Below are positions 1 through 6,567 of a DNA stretch of 15,579 nt, one piece after another. The position numbers and the translations under genes are program-made. Location of the stretch: NCBI GenBank assembly GCA_031285815.1, contig JAITVM010000115.1, positions 1-15,579 of the forward strand, in the 5' to 3' direction. How positions within the stretch are numbered: position 1 is the first letter of the stretch; each line of letters begins with the position of its first letter. The notes beneath the pieces are model-generated. The model had not been told where the DNA came from, searched no databases, and saw only the letters and a list, made by a program, of their open reading frames with translations. The stretch is from Clostridiales bacterium (GTDB lineage: Bacteria > Bacillota > Clostridia > Lachnospirales > JAITVM01).

Positions 1-49
1 CTTCGATTGAATCGTAGCGAAGGGATTCGTTTTGTATAATTTTATGCTA

Positions 50-124
50 TTACTTTATGGTTCGCCAATCCACCTCTATTATTTCATAATAGCCCCTTGG
101 CTTGGGGAACGGCATCTTACTCAT
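50..124 (-). CDS. possible 24-aa small ORF
   Basis: An ATG at 122-124 is preceded on the minus strand by GGAG with a 6-nt gap, a good ribosome binding site, and reads 24 codons to a TAA. The peptide starts MSKMPFPKPRGYY and ends EVDWRTIK; it is Pro/aromatic/charged with no membrane segment. I do not recognise it. It could be a true microprotein, or the surviving front of a longer gene cut short by the stop at 50-52. It lies just beyond the hairpin terminator of the zinc-ribbon gene, so it would need its own promoter. The support is only start, ribosome binding site and sensible composition. Confidence 0.3.
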   Translation of the reverse strand: MSKMPFPKPRGYYEIIEVDWRTIK

Positions 125-145
125 CGTTTACTCCAAAATAAAGTC

Positions 146-199
146 AAAACAAAAAATAAGGCATATATAAAACATTTAGTTAATTAGTTTATATATGCC
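146..199 (-). terminator. AT-rich hairpin terminator of the small zinc-ribbon gene
   Basis: A perfect 12-bp inverted repeat (GGCATATATAAA at 160-171 with TTTATATATGCC at 188-199, 16-nt loop) is followed on the minus strand by TTATTTTTTGTTTT. That is the arrangement of an intrinsic terminator for transcription arriving from the gene ending at 335, although the stem is AT-rich. On the plus strand it is followed mainly by A residues, so it should act on the minus strand. Confidence 0.5.
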
Positions 200-334
200 A
201 AAAAATATTTTTGTGCGCTGTTTAACTTTTCTAAAAGATAATAGGCTTAGCCAAGTCTATATTTTTGAGAATATGAGTATGTTCATTCCTTTCAAACAGT
301 GGAACGCTTTTGCTTTTACTGATAATTTGAACTC
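200..334. other. non-coding stretch, nothing recognised
   Basis: This AT-rich stretch separates the end of the small zinc-ribbon gene from its hairpin terminator. I saw no ORF with a ribosome binding site, no convincing promoter and no repeat. It is probably the 3' untranslated region of that gene. Together with the small ORF and terminator this accounts for the first 334 bases. Confidence 0.4.
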
Positions 335-661
335 TCAAAACTTCAGATGGTGCCCATCAGGCAGGCATTCATCGCAAAAAAGTTGACCATTAACATATGC
401 CCCATTTGATACGTCACCAACAGGATATATACTCTCACTATCAGTTGTCCAACCACCGCAGTTACTACATTTTCCAATGTTATCACTTAATGTATCTAAT
501 ACTTCTGGATTTGATGAAATCAATTTAAACAAGATATCTTCAAAACAAAAATCTCTACCTATGAGGTTTTCGATTTTCCAAATAAAATCGTCGTTAATAT
601 CAGTGTGGTCACCATTAATTTCCACTAAATGTGTTGTCCGGCAAAGCATAATTTTAGCCAT
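335..661 (-). CDS. small zinc-ribbon-like hypothetical protein (108 aa)
   Basis: The ATG at 661 has an almost perfect ribosome binding site (AAGGAGG, 5 nt before the start), so expression is well supported. The C-terminal half has two Cys pairs, CSNCGG near residue 64 and FCDEC near residue 95, spaced as in a treble-clef or zinc-ribbon metal site; the last residues are PDGHHLKF. The first 60 residues are mixed, acidic and without membrane segments, so the product should be cytoplasmic. I do not recognise the family. The gene stands alone between a downstream terminator and a divergent gene. It could be a regulator, a small immunity-type protein or an orphan of a mobile region; none of these can be decided from the sequence. 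Confidence 0.75.
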   Translation of the reverse strand: MAKIMLCRTTHLVEINGDHTDINDDFIWKIENLIGRDFCFEDILFKLISSNPEVLDTLSDNIGKCSNCGGWTTDSESIYPVGDVSNGAYVNGQLFCDECLPDGHHLKF

Positions 662-745
662 AATTCCTCCTTATCGATTGAATAATATATTTGTAGTTTA
701 GCGACTTGACTAGTTGCCCCATTTTCCATAATGAGTTTCAACATC

Positions 746-774
746 TTAACTTTTTTTAACTCAGGTTTTATATA
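746..774 (+). promoter_or_regulatory. candidate sigma-A promoter for the propeller/coiled-coil gene
   Basis: TTAACT at 746-751 and TATATA at 769-774 are separated by 17 nt, giving four of six matches to each vegetative consensus box. Transcription would begin near 781, about 60 nt before the GTG start at 843. In DNA this AT-rich such matches arise by chance, so this is a candidate only. Confidence 0.35.
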
Positions 775-842
775 GGTGCCTACAAAACTGAATTAAGACA
801 TGCTTTGTGGAATATATATGTAAAAAAAGGTGGTCGGTTATT

Positions 843-2186
843 GTGGTTAACACTTATGTAATTAAATTAAACCCAAATAAATTAATATGCTTCTATTATG
901 CCCCTAATGAAGGGGTTGCGTATAATGTTTATGAAAATAACGCATGGTCTAAGAAAGAGGTTATTTTTAAAAACGCGATGGAAAACTATACGGTTACGGT
1001 TTCTGAAAATAAAACGATTTTAATTTTCTGCCAGGACTGGGATGGGAACTTATTTATGTGTACAAACCCCGAAGGTATTTGGAGGAATAAAGTGTTGTTG
1101 GAGAATAAAAGCGGGGATGTAAACAAAATATTGTTCTACCCCATAATTTCTGAAAAAAACACAAGCCTTATCTATAATGTCCCCGGGCAGGATGATAAGC
1201 CGGCGTATTTGGTGAGCCAATTATTAATGGAGGGCGGCAAGTGGTCAGAGGCGAGCTTCATCGATAATTATGTTGATATGAATGATACCATATTTCAGGT
1301 GTACCCGATAGCAAATGATTATGCCCTATTGTTTTATTTAAACCGGGCTAATGACCTTAAGCTTGGGTACCGCGAGGTAACCTCGTCGTTACATGGGCAG
1401 TTTAATGTATTCCACCAGTCTGCCTTTAAAATCCGGGACCAATCTTTTTTGCCCACAGACGAGGAGATACATTTTCTATATATTATAAAAACTTATTTTT
1501 CATCACAATTAATTTACCGGAAAAAAACCGACGACGGGTTCACAAAACCAAAAATATTATGGGAATCACAAATTATAAATAAATGCCTGATGTTTATTAT
1601 AAATAATAAGCTGTATATATATTTTGTTGCAAACAGGGTGCCAATGGAGATAATATCACAGGATTTTGGCGGTAGCTTTGAGAAGGCAAAGGAAGCCAGT
1701 GCAAAGTTTTCAGCAGATTCGAAAAAAGCAGTATTTATTTCTTGCCAGGGGGCAGAGGGGCGGGGGCCTTATATAAGGGAAGTTTTTGTTGATGCCGAAA
1801 ACCCTTGTAATATACAAATTATCCCGGGCTTATGGGATGATTTTTACCCGGTCGAATTAAAAACTGTTGATGTGGGGGATAACGGTTTAAATGTTAATGA
1901 AAAACATTATATAAACCAAATAAATGATTTGCGTGAACAGGTTGCTAAAGTAAAAAATCAATTAAGTATGGCCCGGCAATTGCTGGACGAAAAAGACCGG
2001 CAAATTTTTGAGCTTGCCTCCGCAATCCAGGACAGAAATTTAAGGAGGGCTGAACAGCCTGGCATAAAAAATAGTATAATGCCAAAAGGGGCAAAAAATA
2101 ATAATGGTGGGGTGGGTTTTGATTTAGAACAGGGCGGCACAATAGAAGGCGGAAATTTAAACGATAATTATGATTTTGACATATAG
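843..2186 (+). CDS. hypothetical protein, beta-propeller-like with coiled-coil tail (447 aa)
   Basis: I chose the GTG at 843, because AAGGTGG sits 9 nt before it; an in-frame GTG at 807 has no ribosome binding site. Residues 1 to about 330 form repeated short beta-strands with motifs such as NNAWSKK, FCQDWDGNLF, GGKWSEASF and DDGFTKPKIL. This is the texture of BNR/WD-like propeller blades seen in many unannotated clostridial proteins of about 400 aa. Residues about 352-402 (from NEKHYINQINDLREQ) are a heptad-rich coiled coil, followed by an Asn/Gly-rich acidic tail ending NYDFDI. There is no signal peptide or membrane helix, so the protein is probably cytoplasmic or exported unconventionally. 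It likely binds a partner through the propeller and oligomerises through the coil; no enzyme motif was seen. It is transcribed alone, convergent with hsdS. Confidence 0.8.
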   Translation: MVNTYVIKLNPNKLICFYYAPNEGVAYNVYENNAWSKKEVIFKNAMENYTVTVSENKTILIFCQDWDGNLFMCTNPEGIWRNKVLLENKSGDVNKILFYPIISEKNTSLIYNVPGQDDKPAYLVSQLLMEGGKWSEASFIDNYVDMNDTIFQVYPIANDYALLFYLNRANDLKLGYREVTSSLHGQFNVFHQSAFKIRDQSFLPTDEEIHFLYIIKTYFSSQLIYRKKTDDGFTKPKILWESQIINKCLMFIINNKLYIYFVANRVPMEIISQDFGGSFEKAKEASAKFSADSKKAVFISCQGAEGRGPYIREVFVDAENPCNIQIIPGLWDDFYPVELKTVDVGDNGLNVNEKHYINQINDLREQVAKVKNQLSMARQLLDEKDRQIFELASAIQDRNLRRAEQPGIKNSIMPKGAKNNNGGVGFDLEQGGTIEGGNLNDNYDFDI

Positions 2187-2214
2187 TAAGCTGGACTTTT
2201 TTAAAAATAAAAAG

Positions 2215-2254
2215 AGACGGGGTAGGCAAATGAAGCCAGCCACCGTCTTTTGTT
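2215..2254. terminator. bidirectional terminator between the hypothetical gene and hsdS
   Basis: AGACGG at 2215-2220 pairs with CCGTCT at 2243-2248. The stem is extended inward by GGTAGGC against GCCAGCC with one bulge, one mismatch and one wobble. On the plus strand TTTTGTTG follows; on the minus strand CTCTTTTTATTTTT follows. It sits between two convergent genes, so it can end transcription from both sides, and its U-run is better for the minus (hsdS) direction. Confidence 0.65.
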
Positions 2255-2326
2255 GTACATGAATTATGGGCAAATCCTTACAACAATATAATTATAACAA
2301 AAAATAAATAAAAAATCGAATTTTTT

Positions 2327-3523
2327 TCAGATAAACATTTTTTGAAGGTATGCTTTTTTTAATTCTTTTAACCGCACTAACATTTCGGATTGGGTATTTA
2401 TTTGCTGGCCCATAGCTAAAAAGAAATCGCTGATAAGGGCCTGCTCTTCAAAAGAAGGCACTTTTACTGATACCCTTTTCAACAATGGGAATTTTAGGTT
2501 CCAGGTATCTGAGGTTAGCCCCTGGGAGTAGGATTGGAATATTTTAACCATTTGAGGCAGTTTAAACAAATATGAAAAAAATACCGGGTTAACCCCATGG
2601 TTTGGAATAATAACCGTATAGGCAGGGCTTAAAATCCCGGAATAATTTGAAACCCCACTTGCCCCTTGCCACATCCTCATAGAATTATAAGCTATATCGC
2701 CTATTTCTACTTTTTTATAATTGAGCTTATCCCCACTTGAAGTATCCCGCCGCTTTAAATCGCTTGCCTTTACTACGCCGGAATTTATAGTAACAGAAAT
2801 CAAATCGCCGTTGGCGCTGCGTTCATTGCGTTCCGTAAAAAGTTCGCCCAGTTTCCGCACCTGCCACTTTCCGCTAAACCCGGCGAAGCGCAGCTTGGGC
2901 ACTTTTTCTTCCGCCTGCGGGAACATCTTTTGCAAATATGCCCCCTTCAGCCCACGTAGCCCCGCAAGCTTGCGCTGCTGCAAACCAGCAGCGGCATCAA
3001 GGGCCCGGAAAAAATTGCCGATGGACCTTTGCTCCGCTTTTTCGGCTGGTTTCGTGACAATCAGCCCTTTTACTATATCTCCTGATAAATTCCCTTGGCC
3101 GCCCTGCAAATAAGTTTTGACAATCTTTTTTTTCTGGCTTGCCAGCCACTGGGCAATAAATTCTGAATCGTTATTGCCGGAGGGCTTTATTGCCAAGACT
3201 GCTTGGTTAATAGCGCCGCAAAGCCTTGAGCGGCCTACCTCGCCGCTTGTCGCGCCATACAAGGCATAGAGGATATCATCAACTGACACCATTTTTGCGG
3301 CGGAATTATTGAGCCCGATTTCTGTCAGAAACAGCCCGGTAGAATCAGAGTTGATATCAGCCGAACGTATGAAAGGGATGCTGCCGCCGTAGTACCCCGG
3401 TTTGCCGGAGGGGGGTGTGCCGCCAGAGTATGAAGTGGTGAAGCACCCAAGCTTTTGCTGCCCCCAAGCGCCGGAGTAACCCTTAAAACGGATTTCCGGG
3501 GCCAAATTTTTTTTACTGTCCAT
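2327..3523 (-). CDS. hsdS: type I restriction-modification specificity subunit S (398 aa), orphan in this window
   Basis: This subunit would direct a type I methylase/nuclease to its bipartite DNA target. The protein shows the duplicated layout of HsdS. Target-recognition domain 1 opens with PEIRFKGYSGAWGQQKLG (residues 9-26) and domain 2 with PKLRFAGFSGKWQVRKLGEL (from about 209). Each domain ends in a conserved helix, LKGAYLQKMF near residue 196 and LKKAYLQKMFI at the C-terminus. The length fits the family. I use the ATG at 3523 because GAGGG lies 5 nt upstream; the GTG at 3535 has no such site. No hsdM or hsdR is visible. It begins 19 bp after the polyferredoxin stop in the same direction, so it may be cotranscribed with the redox genes. 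The second recognition domain looks more AT-rich than the N-terminal half and central helix, which suggests domain exchange. Confidence 0.92.
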   Translation of the reverse strand: MDSKKNLAPEIRFKGYSGAWGQQKLGCFTTSYSGGTPPSGKPGYYGGSIPFIRSADINSDSTGLFLTEIGLNNSAAKMVSVDDILYALYGATSGEVGRSRLCGAINQAVLAIKPSGNNDSEFIAQWLASQKKKIVKTYLQGGQGNLSGDIVKGLIVTKPAEKAEQRSIGNFFRALDAAAGLQQRKLAGLRGLKGAYLQKMFPQAEEKVPKLRFAGFSGKWQVRKLGELFTERNERSANGDLISVTINSGVVKASDLKRRDTSSGDKLNYKKVEIGDIAYNSMRMWQGASGVSNYSGILSPAYTVIIPNHGVNPVFFSYLFKLPQMVKIFQSYSQGLTSDTWNLKFPLLKRVSVKVPSFEEQALISDFFLAMGQQINTQSEMLVRLKELKKAYLQKMFI

Positions 3524-3542
3524 GTTTTCCCTCACAATTGGG

Positions 3543-4373
3543 TTAAAGCTTAAAGCTGCTTTTTATAGCGTTTGCCGGGCATATCGTTTTACATTCGCCG
3601 CACCGGATACATTCGGTGCTGTTGGGGTTTTTATGGGGCTCAATATTTATTTTGCATACCTGTGTGCATGCGGAGCAGTTTGTACATTTATCTTTATCTA
3701 CTTCATATTTATAAAAGCTGATTTTATTAAATAACGAGTAAAACGCGCCCAATGGGCAAATGTACCTGCAAAACGGCCTGAAAATAATAATTGCCGCTGC
3801 TATAGTTAAAATCAACAAAAACATTTTCCAGGCGAAAAGGGCCCCCAAGGCGCTGCGTAAGGATTCGTTTGTTAAAACTAATGGGATGCCGCCCCCCAAC
3901 GTCCCAGCCGGGCATATGAATTCACAAAAATAAGGCGGGCTTATGCCAAATTCATTTGTTAAAAAAATTGGCAGTATTAATACAAACAAAACTAAAATTA
4001 AATATTTAAGGTATTTAAGCTTATCATTAACTTTTGAGCTGATGCCGATTTTTTTAAATGGCATTTTGTGCAGCAAATCTTGAATTAAACCAAAAGGGCA
4101 TAGCCACCCGCATATAAACCGGCCAAATAAGCCGCCGTATAGAAGCATAAACCCTGCTATATAGAATGAGAAGTTATATTTAACTGAACCAAGTACCGAC
4201 TGGAATGCGCCAATCGGGCAAGAGCCCAATGCACCGGGGCAAGAGTAGCAATTTAAGCCGGGGGTGCAAAAATTTTTTAGGGGCCCTTTATAAATAGTGC
4301 CTTCAAAAAAATTTTTTAGGCCTGCGTTAGCCGCCACAGCGGAAATTATTTGTGTTACCCGCCTTTTATCCAA
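3543..4373 (-). CDS. NapH-like membrane 4Fe-4S polyferredoxin (276 aa)
   Basis: This is a membrane iron-sulfur protein, probably passing electrons between cytoplasmic carriers and a partner in the membrane or outside. From the N-terminus there are four Cys in FCTPGLNCYSCPGALGSCP (C36, C42, C45, C52) and CGWLCPFG (C88, C92). Next come C150/C154 and CRYICPLG (C202, C206), the NapH-type signatures, with hydrophobic helices near 70-85, 121-139 and 182-200. Two ferredoxin clusters close the protein: CTNCSACTQVC (C230-C240) and CIRCGECKTICP (C255-C265). I chose the TTG at 4373, giving a start MDKRR that fits what I recall of relatives; GGAG lies about 10 nt upstream. A TTG at 4379 is the alternative. 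Its first codons overlap the end of the CxxC microprotein gene by 8 nt, which implies translational coupling. Confidence 0.88.
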   Translation of the reverse strand: MDKRRVTQIISAVAANAGLKNFFEGTIYKGPLKNFCTPGLNCYSCPGALGSCPIGAFQSVLGSVKYNFSFYIAGFMLLYGGLFGRFICGWLCPFGLIQDLLHKMPFKKIGISSKVNDKLKYLKYLILVLFVLILPIFLTNEFGISPPYFCEFICPAGTLGGGIPLVLTNESLRSALGALFAWKMFLLILTIAAAIIIFRPFCRYICPLGAFYSLFNKISFYKYEVDKDKCTNCSACTQVCKINIEPHKNPNSTECIRCGECKTICPANAIKSSFKL

Positions 4374-4524
4374 TACCAATACACTCCAGGCAAATATTTA
4401 CCGCTTTAGTAAAAACAGTGCTTACTTCATTTCTGTAGGCACCAAGCAGTATGAAAACAAAGCTTGCCAAAATAATTAAATATTTTAAATATTTCTGGAT
4501 TTTTTCTGGTTTACCTGCCCCCAT
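4366..4524 (-). CDS. 52-aa membrane microprotein with C-terminal CxxC (CD1871A family-like)
   Basis: An ATG at 4524, 5 nt after the TlpA-like stop, opens 52 codons ending in TAA at 4366-4368. The peptide has a basic N-terminus (GKPEKIQKYLKYL), one membrane helix (about residues 16-30, LIILASFVFILLGAY), the segment RNEVSTVFTKAVN, and the C-terminus ICLECIGIG with a CxxC pair (C45, C48). This matches my recollection of the CD1871A family of small CXXC proteins found beside TlpA-like and 4Fe-4S proteins in clostridia. By the positive-inside rule the basic end should be cytoplasmic and the CxxC extracytoplasmic. The ribosome binding site is poor (GGGAG about 15 nt away), so translation is probably coupled to the genes on both sides. 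Predicted role: thiol relay between the polyferredoxin and the TlpA-like protein. Confidence 0.82.
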   Translation of the reverse strand: MGAGKPEKIQKYLKYLIILASFVFILLGAYRNEVSTVFTKAVNICLECIGIG

Positions 4525-4529
4525 AATTA

Positions 4530-5144
4530 TTAAAGCCCACTCCCGCCAAGGCCCAAAAGCGTTTTTTCCATTTCGCTTTTATATTCATCCTTACCCCTGC
4601 TGCCGACAAGCACCCGCCCGGTAATATTGCCTTCGCTATCAACAAATATTGTAGTTGGCACGCCGGAAACATAAACTAATATATCATTGATAATTGAATT
4701 GTCTGGCATGATATTCAAATATTCCACACCGGTTTTTGAAACAATTTCATTAGCTGATTCTAATTCGGCGGGCGCATCTATAACGATGCCCATAATATTA
4801 ACGCCGCTGCCTTTAACCTCTTCATAAAGGGTTTGGATATCAGGCATTTCCACTATACAAGGGCCGCAATATGTAGCCCAGATATTTACCATTGTAAGCT
4901 TGCTTCCGCTAAATATGCCACTGTCCACCGGGCTGCCATCAAGGGCTATTGTTGAAAATGTAACTTTAGTTGTGGCCTCTTCTGCTGTTTCAGGTAAGTT
5001 TGTTTTCGCCCCGCTTTCATCCGCGGCTATATTTGCACTTGGGCTTGGGCTGGCAATTGCGCCCGTATTGCTTGCCTGGCTGCACGCAGGAATTTGAAGG
5101 CACATTAAAAAAATTGCAATTATGGATAAAGATTTATTTTTCAT
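4530..5144 (-). CDS. TlpA-like thioredoxin-fold lipoprotein (204 aa)
   Basis: A membrane-tethered extracytoplasmic thiol-disulfide oxidoreductase. The start is the ATG at 5144: it gives a clean lipoprotein signal (MKNKSLSIIAIFLMCLQIPA then C21), with AAGGGTG upstream at a long spacing. The first in-frame ATG at 5237 would add 31 residues with no such signal. After a Ser/Ala/Glu-rich linker (22-60) comes the thioredoxin fold: NIWATYCGPCIVEMP carries the catalytic Cys pair (C93, C96) and GVPTTIFVD the cis-proline (P163). This is the TlpA/ResA pattern. In clostridia lacking a classical DsbD, such proteins need another electron donor, and the two downstream genes are candidates. Substrates are unknown; cytochrome c maturation, oxidised protein repair or peroxide defence are all possible. 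Confidence 0.9.
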   Translation of the reverse strand: MKNKSLSIIAIFLMCLQIPACSQASNTGAIASPSPSANIAADESGAKTNLPETAEEATTKVTFSTIALDGSPVDSGIFSGSKLTMVNIWATYCGPCIVEMPDIQTLYEEVKGSGVNIMGIVIDAPAELESANEIVSKTGVEYLNIMPDNSIINDILVYVSGVPTTIFVDSEGNITGRVLVGSRGKDEYKSEMEKTLLGLGGSGL

Positions 5145-5195
5145 AGCTATACACACCCTTAATTTTGTTTTAACTATAACCTGGCCACATAGCTT

Positions 5196-5225
5196 ATGAT
5201 ATTCTATTTTCAAAAGCCCTAACAA
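5196..5225 (-). promoter_or_regulatory. candidate promoter for the redox operon
   Basis: Read on the minus strand, TTGTTA (5220-5225) and TATCAT (5196-5201) are 18 nt apart, matching four and five of the six vegetative consensus bases. Transcription would begin near 5189, about 45 nt before the TlpA-like start. This is the best pair I found in the divergent gap, but AT-richness makes chance matches likely. Confidence 0.35.
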
Positions 5226-5279
5226 ATTTTTTGGCACCCGTGTTATAATATTATATTAAACTGGCTTAAGGGGTTTTGC

Positions 5280-5304
5280 AAGGGCCTATCAAAAGGGGGC
5301 CCTT
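5280..5304. repeat. 7-bp inverted repeat in the divergent gap
   Basis: AAGGGCC (5280-5286) and GGCCCTT (5298-5304) form a GC-rich inverted repeat with an 11-nt loop, between the redox operon and the carboxypeptidase gene. No T-run follows on either strand, so it is not an obvious terminator. It may be an operator for one of the divergent promoters or a small RNA structure. Nothing else clear was seen between 5145 and 5478. Confidence 0.3.
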
Positions 5305-5478
5305 ATGGTGGCGCTGTAATAGTTTTTTATGTTTTTCTTAAGGTTTTCTTAGGAATTTCTATACTTCCCCTTAGTACATGGATTTTTTGTATCGGTTAAA
5401 ATAATATTGTAGCTGATAAGCGGATTAAAATTGCCCTGCCAAACAAAAGGGGTTTTATAAAAGATTAGGAGGGGCTAT

Positions 5479-6471
5479 ATGAAACAGCCAAAACAATATG
5501 TTTATAAAAGCCGCAGAAAAAAGGGCGGGCTTTTTTTAAAAGGCTGCTTTTACGGTATAATTATAGCTGCGGTTATTATGGTTATAGCAATAAATGCTTT
5601 AGAGGCAATATTTATTAGGGTGGACGCCAGTAATTTATTAAATAGCAAAAATAGCTTGCCTGTGGGTTTGCAGGAAGAAAATTTGCCTGCGGCCCTAAAA
5701 AGGCTTAACAGCCGCAATGCGGTTTTAATGGAATTAAACAGCAATAGGGAAGTGATTTTTGATTTATCAGGCAATAGCCGGATTTATCCGGCTTCGTTAA
5801 CAAAAATTATGACAGCCATAATTGTTATCGAAAACAATCAAGATTATAATTCGCTACTAACACTAAGTCAACAACCCTATGACCAGGCCATTACACAAGG
5901 CTTGGCTACCGCCGGGTTTGTACCGGGCGAAATTGCCAGCGTTAAGGATTTGCTTTATGGTATGATGCTGCCTTCCGGCGCAGAGTGCGCAATTGGGCTG
6001 GCGGAATTTACGGCGGGCTCGGAAGGGGAATTTGTTGGGCTGATGAACCAAAAAGCAATTGAGCTGGGCCTTGATAATACTAAATTTACAAATGCTGCCG
6101 GCCAGCATGACCCGGGGCAGTATACTACGGCGTATGATATGGCGGTGCTTCTGGATTATGCCCTTAAAAATGAAATGTTTTACGAAATATTTACGTCGCC
6201 AAGCTACTATGTAGGCAGTACGAATAAACACCCTGATGGCATGGCCTTTCATAGCTCAATGTTTTCTAAAGCAAAAGAATGGTACAGTGGGTTTACACTT
6301 CTCGGCGGAAAAACCGGATATACATCGGAGGCCGGCCAATGCCTGGCAAGCTTAGCCGGTATAGGCGGCGGGGAATATATTTTGGTGACAGCCGGGGCTA
6401 AGGTTATAAGCAATAATTTTGAATCAAAACATGTTGAGGACGCTGTTAAAGTGTTTTCGGCTTTAGAATAA
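5479..6471 (+). CDS. D-alanyl-D-alanine carboxypeptidase, DacA/PBP5-type serine peptidase (330 aa)
   Basis: A low-molecular-weight penicillin-binding protein that trims the terminal D-Ala from peptidoglycan stem peptides outside the membrane. The ATG has a strong site (AGGAGGGG, 5467-5474). The N-terminus is basic and then has one uncleaved-looking helix (about 21-40), so the enzyme is probably anchored by its N-terminus. Active-site motifs are SLTK (S106 nucleophile, K109), SGA (S166-A168) and KTG (K278-G280), all spaced as in the family. The second motif is normally SxN; here the third position is Ala, in the segment LPSGAECAIGLAE, which I recall from other clostridial members. It is a single-gene unit with a terminator directly after it. 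Other family roles include spore cortex or cell-shape functions. Confidence 0.92.
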   Translation: MKQPKQYVYKSRRKKGGLFLKGCFYGIIIAAVIMVIAINALEAIFIRVDASNLLNSKNSLPVGLQEENLPAALKRLNSRNAVLMELNSNREVIFDLSGNSRIYPASLTKIMTAIIVIENNQDYNSLLTLSQQPYDQAITQGLATAGFVPGEIASVKDLLYGMMLPSGAECAIGLAEFTAGSEGEFVGLMNQKAIELGLDNTKFTNAAGQHDPGQYTTAYDMAVLLDYALKNEMFYEIFTSPSYYVGSTNKHPDGMAFHSSMFSKAKEWYSGFTLLGGKTGYTSEAGQCLASLAGIGGGEYILVTAGAKVISNNFESKHVEDAVKVFSALE

Positions 6472-6486
6472 AAAATTATTTTTTCG

Positions 6487-6511
6487 GGTAGGCCAAGCGC
6501 CTGCCTTTTTT
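6487..6511 (+). terminator. intrinsic terminator of the carboxypeptidase gene
   Basis: GGTAGGC (6487-6493) pairs with GCCTGCC (6499-6505) across a 5-nt loop, with one T-G wobble, and six T residues follow directly. It lies 16 nt after the stop codon, a textbook plus-strand terminator. Confidence 0.85.
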
Positions 6512-6515
6512 ATAG

Positions 6516-6540
6516 AAAAACCCACAGGTTGCCTGTGGGC
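6516..6540 (-). terminator. intrinsic terminator of the glycosidase operon
   Basis: CCCACAGG (6521-6528) and CCTGTGGG (6532-6539) form a perfect 8-bp stem with a 3-nt loop. On the minus strand it is followed by TTTTTC. It lies 28 nt beyond the stop of the glycosidase gene and back to back with the plus-strand terminator, insulating the two convergent genes. Confidence 0.85.
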
Positions 6541-6567
6541 TTTATAATTTACTTAATTAAAATATTT

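Noticed and set aside
160..199. Perfect inverted repeat considered as a phage attachment or transposon end
   Set aside because: No integrase, transposase or target duplication is nearby, and its T-run fits a terminator for the gene at 335-661.
2721..3113. Open frame antisense to hsdS
   Set aside because: It lies wholly within hsdS, has no ribosome binding site and a Ser/Pro/Cys-rich product typical of a shadow frame.
4377..4379. TTG at 4379 as the polyferredoxin start
   Set aside because: The TTG six bases later gives MDKRR, which fits remembered relatives and is better spaced from GGAG; the difference is only two residues.
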